Shown here: positions 1-5,468 of the stretch, piece after piece | How the letters are laid out: each line of letters opens with the position of its first letter | How positions within the stretch are numbered: the stretch's first letter is position 1 | Assembly: GCA_018660965.1 (NCBI GenBank) | Contig: JABJJH010000210.1 | Location: 1 to 7,165 of the forward strand | Direction of reading: 5' to 3' | From: Rhodospirillaceae bacterium | Lineage (GTDB): Bacteria; Pseudomonadota; Alphaproteobacteria; UBA8366; GCA-2717185 | DNA length: 7,165 nt | The notes under the pieces: generated by a model | The model's input: the letters and a program-made list of their open reading frames with translations, nothing else | What the model was told of the DNA's origin: nothing | The model's database searches: none | Made by a program: the position numbers and the translations under genes

Positions 1-336
1 CGTCAGAATGGCGGCCAAATCACCGGCCTTGGCGAGCACGGGCCCCGATGTCGCGCGAAACCCAACCGCCATTTCGCGCGCCACGATCTGCGCCAGTGTG
101 GTTTTGCCCAATCCGGGCGGCCCAAAAAATATCGTGTGGTCGAGCGCCTCCCCCCGGTTCCGGGCGGCTTCGATGAAAACCCCCAGGTTTTCACGGAGAC
201 TTTCCTGGCCGACGAATTCGCTCAACCGTTGTGGGCGCAAGGCCGCTTCAGGGACATCGCCGTCGCCGAACGACGCCCCGACGATACGGTCATCACCATC
301 GCCATCTGGACCCGTCGCGGGACCGACGTCACTCAC
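1..336 (-). CDS. ruvB: Holliday junction branch migration ATPase RuvB (N-terminal part, cut by window edge)
   Basis: RuvB is the AAA+ motor that, as hexameric rings on RuvA-bound four-way junctions, drives branch migration in recombination repair. Only the first 112 codons are present; the frame is open to base 1. After a glycine/aspartate-rich leader (about residues 1-16) comes DRIVGASFGDGD, then the family segment LRPQRLSEFVGQ (33-44) and a Walker A site GPPGLGKTT (72-80, lysine 78), followed by TSGPVLAKAGDLAAILT (96-112). Walker B, the sensors and the DNA-binding winged helix lie outside the window. The start is GTG at 336-334, overlapping the ruvA stop (GTGA). AGGGAG at 350-345 sits 8 nt upstream as a good ribosome binding site, so translation is probably coupled to ruvA. 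The family assignment is very secure. Confidence 0.97.
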   Translation of the reverse strand, partial: MSDVGPATGPDGDGDDRIVGASFGDGDVPEAALRPQRLSEFVGQESLRENLGVFIEAARNRGEALDHTIFFGPPGLGKTTLAQIVAREMAVGFRATSGPVLAKAGDLAAILT

Positions 337-953
337 GAAGCCAACTCCCTGAGTCCTGCCTTGATTAATTCATCCAGTTGCGCGGCTTCCCCTAACGACT
401 GCCCGGCCTGCGCGACGGCGGTGAAGGCGTCGGTCCGCGAATATCCCAAATTCACCAGCGCAGATACGGCTTCCTCGCCACGCCCCGAGTCCGGCGCATC
501 TGATGATGTTACCGGGCCTTTCGACCCGAGCGACCCAAGCGACAAAGACAGCGCCGCGACTTTATCTTTCAATTCGGTGACGATCCGCGCCGCCAGTTTG
601 GGGCCGACGCCGCTGGCGCGGGTCAACGGCGCCTTGTCCTGCGCCGCGATGGCCTGCAGCAGATGATCCGGCTCCAACACCGTCAAGATCGCCAACGCGA
701 CCCTGGCGCCGACGCCTTGCACCTTGGTCAGAGTTCGGAACCACTCGCATTCGGCCATTTCAGCGAACGCATACAGATGGATATGATCTTCACGCACATG
801 CGTTTCGATTTCCAACGCCACCGCTTCGCCGACCGTCGGCAACTGGGACAGCGTCCGTCCGGAACTGAACACCAGATACCCAACGCCGCCCACATCGATG
901 ACGGCGTGATCATCGCCAATCCGCTCGACCCGGCCCCGCAATCGGGCGATCAT
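333..953 (-). CDS. ruvA: Holliday junction DNA helicase subunit RuvA
   Basis: RuvA is the tetrameric scaffold that holds the Holliday junction open in a square-planar form and recruits RuvB. The protein has 206 residues, the usual length. The N-terminal OB fold (about 1-63) starts MIARLRGRV and contains VDVGGVGY-like residues 20-26. The acidic-pin pair E55-D56 falls at the same numbers as in E. coli RuvA. Two helix-hairpin-helix motifs follow: VQGVGARVALAIL (78-90) and ASGVGPKLAARIV (113-125). A low-complexity linker leads to the RuvB-contacting domain III, EEAVSALVNLGYSRTDA onward. The ATG at 953-951 is chosen because it overlaps the ruvC stop (ATGA) and matches the family start; the reading frame runs further upstream, but that extension lies inside ruvC and is not RuvA-like. 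Confidence 0.97.
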   Translation of the reverse strand: MIARLRGRVERIGDDHAVIDVGGVGYLVFSSGRTLSQLPTVGEAVALEIETHVREDHIHLYAFAEMAECEWFRTLTKVQGVGARVALAILTVLEPDHLLQAIAAQDKAPLTRASGVGPKLAARIVTELKDKVAALSLSLGSLGSKGPVTSSDAPDSGRGEEAVSALVNLGYSRTDAFTAVAQAGQSLGEAAQLDELIKAGLRELAS

Positions 954-1471
954 AGCGGCGCCCCGGGGGAAATTCCGGGCGCCACCCTGGCGAGGCGACG
1001 GTTGGTTTCGGCAAAATGCGCATGGCAAATTGCAACCGCCAGGGCGTCGGCGGAATCCGGACTTGAAAACGCGCATCCGGGCAACAGGCGATTCACCATC
1101 ATCTGGACTTGCTGTTTCGTCGCATGTCCGGCGCCAACCACCGATTTTTTCACCCTGTTGGCCGAATATTCCGCCACCACCAACCCGGCGAGCGCCGGGG
1201 CCAAAACGACAACGCCGCGCGCTTCGCCCAGCTTCAACGTCGATTTCGGGTTCTTGTTGACGAAGGTTTCTTCGACCGCCGCTTCATCGGGATCATAAAG
1301 CGCCAGAACCTCGGCCAGCCCTTCATGCAAGTCGCGCAGCCGATAGGCGAGGCTTTGGTCCGCCTTCGGGCGCACGGTGCCGTCCGCAACATAGGTCAAC
1401 CGGTTGTCAATCGCATCGACGACGCCCCAACCCGTGTTGCGCAATCCAGGGTCAAGGCCTAGCAAGCGCAT
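950..1471 (-). CDS. ruvC: Crossover junction endodeoxyribonuclease RuvC
   Basis: RuvC is the dimeric, metal-dependent resolvase that cuts Holliday junctions symmetrically after RuvAB branch migration. It has 173 residues, normal for the family, with an RNase H-like fold. The four acidic catalytic residues can be placed by motif: D7 in LGLDPGLRNTGWG, E67 in AVEETFVNKNP, and D139 and D142 in SPDSADALAVAICH, closely matching E. coli D7, E66, D138 and D141. The conserved KLGEARG segment (80-86) is present. The start ATG at 1471-1469 is supported by the residues immediately before the catalytic aspartate. A GAGG at 1486-1483 lies 11 nt upstream, inside the end of yebC. The gene follows yebC by 16 nt and overlaps ruvA by 4 nt, so the three ruv genes are very likely cotranscribed. 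Confidence 0.97.
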   Translation of the reverse strand: MRLLGLDPGLRNTGWGVVDAIDNRLTYVADGTVRPKADQSLAYRLRDLHEGLAEVLALYDPDEAAVEETFVNKNPKSTLKLGEARGVVVLAPALAGLVVAEYSANRVKKSVVGAGHATKQQVQMMVNRLLPGCAFSSPDSADALAVAICHAHFAETNRRLARVAPGISPGAPL

Positions 1472-1487
1472 GAACGAAGCCGCCTCG

Positions 1488-2237
1488 TCACGCCGTCAGA
1501 CGTTCAAGAACGTCATCCGAGATATCGTAATTCGCCGAAATGGTCTGCACATCATCGCTGTCGTCCAGCGCTTCAATCAGCTTCAACAACGTGGCCGCTG
1601 CTTTCTCATCCACCTCGATACTGTTTTGAGGACGCCATATCAGCCGTGCGGATTGCGGCGCGCCCAACCCGGTCTCCAGAGCCGCGCTCACGGAATGCAA
1701 ATCGTCGGTCGCGCACGAAATTGCGTGTTCCTCCTCGCTCGACGCCACATCGTCTGCGCCGGCTTCAAGGGCCGCTTCGAAGACAGAATCCGCATCGGCG
1801 GCGTCCGCCGAATACACGATTTCACCGATGTGGTCGAACATGAAGCTGACAGACCCGGTCTCGGCCATATTACCGCCATGCTTGTTGAACGCGGAGCGCA
1901 CCTCGGACGCCGTTCGGTTGCGGTTGTCGGTCAATGTCTCGACAATAATCGCAATGCCGCCAGGCCCGTATCCTTCGTAGCGAATTTCCTCGAAATCCTC
2001 GCCATCGGCCCCGCCGGCGCCCTTCTTGACCGCGCGCTCGATGTTATCGTTTGGCATGCTGTTTTTCTTCGCCGTCAAAATCGCCGTGCGAAGACGCGGA
2101 TTCATATCGGGGTCCGGCCCTCCCGCCTTCGCCGCGACCGTGATTTCACGCCCGAGTTTACCGAACAGGCCGGCGCGTTTTTTGTCCTGCGCGCCCTTCC
2201 GGTACATGATGTTCTTGAATTTTGAATGCCCCGCCAT
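1488..2237 (-). CDS. yebC: YebC/TACO1/PmpR-family protein
   Basis: The protein is 249 residues, the usual family length, and carries the signature start MAGHSKFKNIMYRKGAQDKK, the GLFGKLGREITVAAKAGG block and PDPDMNPRLRTAI (about 42-54). The middle holds NIERAVKKG and the domain with YEGYGPGGIAIIVETLTDNRNRT, and the C-terminal domain begins near the MAETGSVSFMF segment. Members have been described as DNA-binding transcriptional regulators and, more recently, as translation factors that relieve ribosome stalling at proline stretches (TACO1 in mitochondria). Which role applies cannot be read from sequence. The acidic ADDVASSEEEH stretch in the C-terminal half is typical. A ribosome binding site AAGAGGA (2247-2241) ends 3 nt before the ATG, slightly close. 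It is the first gene of the yebC-ruvCAB cluster, a common pairing in proteobacteria. Confidence 0.95.
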   Translation of the reverse strand: MAGHSKFKNIMYRKGAQDKKRAGLFGKLGREITVAAKAGGPDPDMNPRLRTAILTAKKNSMPNDNIERAVKKGAGGADGEDFEEIRYEGYGPGGIAIIVETLTDNRNRTASEVRSAFNKHGGNMAETGSVSFMFDHIGEIVYSADAADADSVFEAALEAGADDVASSEEEHAISCATDDLHSVSAALETGLGAPQSARLIWRPQNSIEVDEKAAATLLKLIEALDDSDDVQTISANYDISDDVLERLTA

Positions 2238-2305
2238 GCGTCCTCTTGTCTTTCAAACTTGTAAAATAATCCATGAAGCCCAACACTCTGGGCCAAATTA
2301 GCGTC

Positions 2306-2347
2306 ACTATACCAGATATTGTATGCTTGCGCACGAACCGTAAACAA
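2306..2347 (-). promoter_or_regulatory. Candidate promoter(s) for yebC-ruvCAB
   Basis: Two overlapping sigma70-like options read toward yebC. One is TTGTTT (2347-2342), an 18-bp spacer, then TACAAT (2323-2318). The other is an extended -10, TGG-TATAGT (2314-2306), with no clear -35. Either would give a leader of roughly 60-75 nt before yebC. These are pattern matches only; alphaproteobacterial promoters often match the E. coli consensus poorly. Confidence 0.35.
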
Positions 2348-2532
2348 ATCTATCCACCTAATATGGCAACATTTTGACCATTCGGTCTTCAAAGGTTAGC
2401 TTAATTGGAAAATGCGGGCCGCTTCGTGAAGAAATTGTTGTAAAGAGTACTTTCTCCCCAATTTTACTATGGTAACGTCGTTAAAAATTTCTTAATGCAT
2501 GACCGTCACACTCAAATCTTCCGCACCACGCC

Positions 2533-2538
2533 TATAAT
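2533..2538 (+). promoter_or_regulatory. Candidate -10 box for the response regulator
   Basis: This is a perfect TATAAT hexamer 70 nt before the start codon of the response regulator. No recognisable -35 element stands 16-18 bp upstream, so it would need an activator or be fortuitous in AT-rich DNA. Confidence 0.3.
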
Positions 2539-2608
2539 GATGCTTTCCTGTCGTTAAGCCTCATGCCGAATAGCTAATACTTTCACTTTCGATACAGACC
2601 CAAACGCC

Positions 2609-3097
2609 ATGGCCTATAATTTCGAACGTCTAAATGTGTTGCTGGTCGAGGATGATCAGTCCATGCGCGTCTTGATCCGCGACATGTTGTTCGTGTTCGG
2701 CATCCAGAACGTCGCGACCGCCACGGATGGCAGCCGCGCCTATGCGGAGCTACGGCATTTTCCCGCCGATTTCGTGTTAACCGATTGGGCCATGGAACCG
2801 CTGGATGGAATCGAATTCACAAAAATGGTGCGCACCGCCGCCGATAGTCCAAACCCTTTCGTTCCCATCATCATGTTAACGGCGCATACGCAACGGTCGC
2901 GAATTATTGAAGCGCGAGATAGCGGCGTTACGGAGTTTCTCGCCAAACCAATGACATCGAACGCATTGTATTCCAGGATCGTTGGCATCATCGAAACGCC
3001 CCGTCCTTTTGTCCGCGCGTCCTCTTATTTCGGTCCGGACAGACGACGGAGTATTCAGGAGTTCATGGGCCAGAATCGTCGCGGCGCGGATGATTAA
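2609..3097 (+). CDS. Single-domain response regulator (CheY-like receiver with GPDRR-type tail)
   Basis: The protein has 162 residues: a complete receiver domain (about 7-130) and a short tail, with no DNA-binding or enzymatic output domain. All phosphorylation residues are visible: the acidic cluster E14-D15-D16 in LLVEDDQSM, phospho-acceptor D59 in LTDWAM, T91 in IIMLTAHT, and K113 in FLAKPM. It should therefore act by protein contact or as a phosphate shuttle. The tail contains YFGPDRRR (140-147) and a second, looser copy FMGQNRRG (152-159), a type of ending I associate with alphaproteobacterial stand-alone receivers; its role is unknown. The ATG at 2609 begins the family-like MAYNFERLNVLLVEDD; no Shine-Dalgarno sequence precedes it. 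An Hpt protein gene follows 91 nt downstream on the same strand, a likely phosphotransfer partner. No kinase is nearby. The receiver assignment is secure; the process controlled (motility, development or stress) is not known. Confidence 0.93.
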   Translation: MAYNFERLNVLLVEDDQSMRVLIRDMLFVFGIQNVATATDGSRAYAELRHFPADFVLTDWAMEPLDGIEFTKMVRTAADSPNPFVPIIMLTAHTQRSRIIEARDSGVTEFLAKPMTSNALYSRIVGIIETPRPFVRASSYFGPDRRRSIQEFMGQNRRGADD

Positions 3098-3110
3098 AAA
3101 TGACGGTGAT

Positions 3111-3139
3111 TTGACGAATCAAGTAAAGTACACCATATT
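3111..3139 (+). promoter_or_regulatory. Candidate sigma70 promoter for the Hpt gene
   Basis: TTGACG (3111-3116), a 17-bp spacer and CATATT (3134-3139) stand in the AT-rich gap after the response regulator. This would start transcription near 3146, about 43 nt before the Hpt start codon. If real, the Hpt gene can be expressed independently of the response regulator. Confidence 0.45.
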
Positions 3140-3150
3140 TATTTAACCAT

Positions 3151-3164
3151 AATAAATATTTATT
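3151..3164. repeat. Perfect 14-bp AT palindrome AATAAATATTTATT
   Basis: This is a perfect inverted repeat between the candidate promoter and the ribosome binding site of the Hpt gene, so it would lie in the early transcribed leader. It contains only A and T, so chance is plausible in such AT-rich DNA, but its position would suit an operator. No known regulator's site is recognised. Confidence 0.5.
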
Positions 3165-3188
3165 GAACTTACTTAAAGGCGAAGGCTC

Positions 3189-3707
3189 ATGGCGGGGTCT
3201 GAACAAGTCATCGTAAATGGCCGGAAGGTCGGCGGAAAATACAAGATTATCAATCCGCCAAATACAATCGCAACCCGGGTAAGCGGCAGCGGTCCGATGT
3301 CGGAAAGTATGCAGAAGAAGGCGGAGAGCGTGCTGAAAAAGCACGCCGAGACGTTCTCTGGCAACGCTAAAACCGAAGTTGAAGAACTCTCCAACGCCGT
3401 TGACGAATTAGCGAAGAACCTGGATAGCCATGGAGAGTACACCAACCGTATTTTTCAAATTTCGCACAATATTCGCGGTCAGGGCGGCACGTTCGGTTAC
3501 GATCTCATTACCGATATCGCCGCGTCGCTTTGTAATTACGTCGAAGAATTAGAGTCGTGTGACGATGACGCCCTTAAGCTCATCCGCGCCCATATCGACG
3601 CCATGCGCGCCGTTATCATGGAGGACGCGACCGGCGACGGCGGCAAGATCGGTCAGGAAATTTCGAAAAGCCTGAATTTGGCGGTCACCAAGCTTACGGA
3701 TTACTAG
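3189..3707 (+). CDS. Hpt (histidine phosphotransfer) domain protein
   Basis: The protein has 172 residues. The core motif SHNIRGQGGTFGYDLITDIA (92-111) matches the Hpt signature HxxKGxxxxxG with arginine in place of lysine; H93 is the predicted phosphorylated histidine. It lies in a mainly helical region (about 40-150), as expected for the four-helix bundle. Before it is an N-terminal segment of about 38 residues with VIVNGRKVGGKYKI and NPPNTIATRV that is not part of a standard Hpt domain; such leaders occur in alphaproteobacterial Hpt proteins but have no assigned role. There is no kinase, receiver or membrane segment. The start is chosen because AAAGG (3175-3179) lies 9 nt upstream; ATG at residue 37 would remove the leader but keep the Hpt core. 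The probable role is to relay phosphate between an unlinked hybrid kinase and the adjacent response regulator. The last gene on this strand, it converges on the phosphoesterase gene. Confidence 0.85.
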   Translation: MAGSEQVIVNGRKVGGKYKIINPPNTIATRVSGSGPMSESMQKKAESVLKKHAETFSGNAKTEVEELSNAVDELAKNLDSHGEYTNRIFQISHNIRGQGGTFGYDLITDIAASLCNYVEELESCDDDALKLIRAHIDAMRAVIMEDATGDGGKIGQEISKSLNLAVTKLTDY

Positions 3708-3731
3708 CCTGCTTAGTGATCTGATCAAAAC

Positions 3732-3746
3732 GCTTGGTTTCCAAGC
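3732..3746. terminator. Candidate bidirectional terminator hairpin between convergent genes
   Basis: GCTTGG-TTT-CCAAGC forms a 6-bp stem with a 3-nt loop in the 81-nt gap between the convergent Hpt and phosphoesterase genes. Flanks are AAAA before it (3727-3730) and ATTT after it (3747-3750), so each strand has only a short T run of 3 or 4. The stem is 24 nt after the Hpt stop and 42 nt after the phosphoesterase stop. It is weak by intrinsic-terminator standards, but well placed. Confidence 0.45.
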
Positions 3747-3788
3747 ATTTCGTGAATCAGACCATTAACATAGTGATCAGTTGCCCCA

Positions 3789-4607
3789 CTAGGCGCTGTT
3801 TTCGGTCGGGGACAATCGCCCCCCGACGCGCACGGGCGCGACCTTGACCGCCAAGCCGGTGCGGTCGTCGCTTTCAACCATAACGCCGCAGAGCGTGCCC
3901 TCCCCGTCGGCGGGGCTCATGCGTTGGCGCGGCATCTTCCGCAAGAAATTATTGATGGAAGGCTCCTTGGTCATCCCGATCACCGAATTGTAATCCCCGC
4001 ACATGCCCGCGTCGGTTTGATACGCGGTGCCGCCGTTCAGGATCATTGCATCGGCGGTCGGAACATGCGTGTGGGTGCCGACAACCAGGGTTGCGCGACC
4101 ATCCACCATATGGGCGAACGCCATTTTCTCGCTCGTGGCTTCCCCGTGCAGATCGATGAGCACCGCCTCGAAACGGGCATGCTTCGGCGCCGCCAACGGC
4201 AAGACATCCAAAATCGCCTGAAACGGATCGTCGAGTAATTCCATGAACAGGCGCGCCATGATATTGACAACGAGAATGCGCCGTCCCCGGCCATCGGTGA
4301 ACGCGCCGGAACCGCGTCCGGGCGTGCCCGCGGGATAATTTATTGGCCGCAATATTCGTTTGTCACGCTCCAGAACCGGAATAATCTCCGCCTTGTCCCA
4401 AGTGTGATTGCCACCGGTAATAACATCGACGCCGACGTCGAATAATTCCATGCAAATCTTTTCGGTCATCCCGAAGCCATGCGCGGCGTTTTCGCCATTG
4501 GCGACGACGAAATCGATCTTCATATCCCGTCGTAAGGCAGGCAACGCGCTTACCACGACATCCCGCCCCGCTTTGCCGACAATGTCGCCGCAAAAAAGTA
4601 TCCTCAC
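3789..4607 (-). CDS. TIGR00282/YmdB-family metallophosphoesterase
   Basis: The protein has 272 residues, full length for the family. Metal-site motifs appear in order: D8 in LFCGDIVG, E39-N40 in VANGENAAHG, N67-H68 in TGGNHTWDK, H154 in IDLHGEATSEK, and H179 and H181 in VGTHTHVPTAD. These correspond to the di-iron centre of Bacillus subtilis YmdB, a cyclic-nucleotide phosphodiesterase that affects biofilm and motility gene expression. Substrate specificity in alphaproteobacteria is not established, so only the phosphodiesterase fold is claimed. No signal peptide or membrane segment is seen, so it should be cytoplasmic. The start is GTG at 4607-4605; the nearby ATG at 4617-4615 is in another frame. 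It follows fau by 36 nt on the same strand, consistent with cotranscription. Confidence 0.92.
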   Translation of the reverse strand: MRILFCGDIVGKAGRDVVVSALPALRRDMKIDFVVANGENAAHGFGMTEKICMELFDVGVDVITGGNHTWDKAEIIPVLERDKRILRPINYPAGTPGRGSGAFTDGRGRRILVVNIMARLFMELLDDPFQAILDVLPLAAPKHARFEAVLIDLHGEATSEKMAFAHMVDGRATLVVGTHTHVPTADAMILNGGTAYQTDAGMCGDYNSVIGMTKEPSINNFLRKMPRQRMSPADGEGTLCGVMVESDDRTGLAVKVAPVRVGGRLSPTENSA

Positions 4608-4643
4608 GCCGTTCCATGCTCCATTTTCACGCGTCCCATTCCG

Positions 4644-5228
4644 TCATGTCCCAATTTTGAACGCTTCCCGTTCGGTCACAAGCCAGTCCAACGGTTCATC
4701 ATCGGGCCCATGCGGCGTTTCCGAAACTTCCTGCACAACGTACGCGACGCCAATCGCGACAATCGGTTTTCGCGCCCGCAACCGCCGCAGCGTCCGATCA
4801 TAAAACCCGCCGCCATATCCCAAACGATACCCCGCGCGGTCGAACGACAACATGGGGACAAACAAGATATCAGGGCTTAAGTCTTCCGCCGTCGATTTCG
4901 GTTCGGCGATGTGGAACGGTCCCGCATCCATATCGTCGCCATCCCGCCAACGCCGAAACACCAACGGCGTTCCGCGCCCAACGACGACGGGCAAGGCGAT
5001 AGCGTGTCCCAAAACCGCGTACCGGGCGAGCGTCGGCATGATGTCCACTTCCGACCCGATGGGCCAGAACCCCGCGATAACCGCTGATGAGGGAATTGTA
5101 ATCGCCGCTTCAATATTCGCCGCCAACGCCGCGCCGATTCCGCCCGGTTTCGCCGCGTCATCGCGCTTGCGCCGTGCTTCGATACGCATTCGCGCTTTAT
5201 GCTCAAAAAGTTCGGCAACCACCGTCAT
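4644..5228 (-). CDS. fau: 5-formyltetrahydrofolate cyclo-ligase (5,10-methenyl-THF synthetase)
   Basis: This enzyme uses ATP to convert 5-formyl-THF to 5,10-methenyl-THF, returning the stored or inhibitory folate to the one-carbon pool. It has 194 residues, typical. Visible motifs are the N-terminal basic helix HKARMRIEARRKRD (10-23), WPIGSEVD (55-62), the ATP/substrate block GYRLGYGGGFYDRTL (133-147), and the C-terminal PHGPDDEPLDWLVTE (172-186). The start at 5228-5226 gives a short leader before the basic helix; M14 is possible but would cut into that helix. Only a poor GGGG-type ribosome binding site is seen. The gene lies just downstream of 6S RNA, the same neighbour as E. coli ygfA/fau, and may be expressed partly by read-through from it. 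Confidence 0.95.
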   Translation of the reverse strand: MTVVAELFEHKARMRIEARRKRDDAAKPGGIGAALAANIEAAITIPSSAVIAGFWPIGSEVDIMPTLARYAVLGHAIALPVVVGRGTPLVFRRWRDGDDMDAGPFHIAEPKSTAEDLSPDILFVPMLSFDRAGYRLGYGGGFYDRTLRRLRARKPIVAIGVAYVVQEVSETPHGPDDEPLDWLVTEREAFKIGT

Positions 5229-5284
5229 ACCGCCCCAGTTCCAAACCGGGACTTCGTAAATCGTAAGTGGACGACGCCATATCG

Positions 5285-5424
5285 GCCGTTGGTCATGTCA
5301 ATCCTCAAGGACCTGGTAATCCAGGTGGGCGCCGTGTATCGAGACCAGGATCCCGACAGTGACAGCTCCCTTGAGCATAAAGCTTGTAGCCCCCGGGAAA
5401 TGAGGACCTGACGCACCGCACAGC
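5285..5424 (-). ncRNA. ssrS: 6S RNA (SsrS), ends approximate
   Basis: 6S RNA mimics an open promoter and sequesters sigma70-RNA polymerase in slow growth. Support is position between zapA and fau, as in E. coli, and a hand-built fold. Closing stem: GUC-A-GGUCCUCA (5412-5401) with UGAGGAUUGAC (5307-5297), with weaker outer pairs extending it to GCUG (5424-5421) and CGGC (5288-5285). A roughly 30-nt unpaired 5' strand forms one side of the central bubble. The 3' side carries a small hairpin ACCUGG-AUUA-CCAGGU (5326-5311). The apical rod pairs GGGAGCUGU with ACACGGCGCCC and is capped by UCGGGA-UCCUGG-UCUCGA. The segment ACACGGCGCCCACCUGG resembles alphaproteobacterial 6S sequences I recall. The promoter candidate predicts a 5' end near 5433; the 3' end may extend past 5285. 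No protein frame here looks real. Confidence 0.82.
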
Positions 5425-5439
5425 AAATCGCCCTGTCCT

Positions 5440-5468
5440 TATCTAGGCGCCTTCAAGGCGTTCGGCAA
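5440..5468 (-). promoter_or_regulatory. Candidate 6S RNA promoter inside the end of zapA
   Basis: TTGCCG (5468-5463), a 17-bp spacer and TAGATA (5445-5440) lie at the very end of zapA; the TAG of the -10 is the zapA stop codon. The predicted start near 5433 is about 9 nt before the first paired base of the 6S model. The spacer contains the dyad CGCCTT-C-AAGGCG (5448-5460). The -10 match is only 3 of 6, so this rests on spacing and location. Confidence 0.45.

Larger units (their letters stand above)
2238..2608. other. 371-nt divergent intergenic region (yebC / response regulator)
   Basis: This spacer separates the starts of yebC (minus) and the response regulator (plus). It is clearly more AT-rich than the flanking genes, especially at 2331-2500. 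I see no gene in it: no frame gives a convincing protein with a ribosome binding site. It holds the yebC promoter candidates near 2306-2347, a small GACC-N4-GGTC dyad at 2376-2387, and a perfect TATAAT at 2533-2538 pointing to the response regulator. No tRNA, riboswitch or strong terminator is apparent by eye. Confidence 0.6.

Noticed and set aside
954..1076. 41-codon N-terminal extension of the ruvA frame
   Set aside because: It overlaps the end of ruvC, is not RuvA-like, and the ATG at 953 has the typical ATGA coupling and matches the family start.
663..1298. Open frame of 211 codons on the plus strand
   Set aside because: It is antisense to ruvA and ruvC, whose catalytic and structural motifs are intact on the other strand.
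1404..2225. Open frame of 273 codons on the plus strand
   Set aside because: It lies antisense over yebC and the start of ruvC; its translation is arginine-rich and resembles no protein family, as expected for a frame mirroring a real GC-biased gene.
5199..5416. Short frames on both strands between fau and zapA
   Set aside because: The interval is explained by the 6S RNA gene; the frames have no ribosome binding site or recognisable protein.
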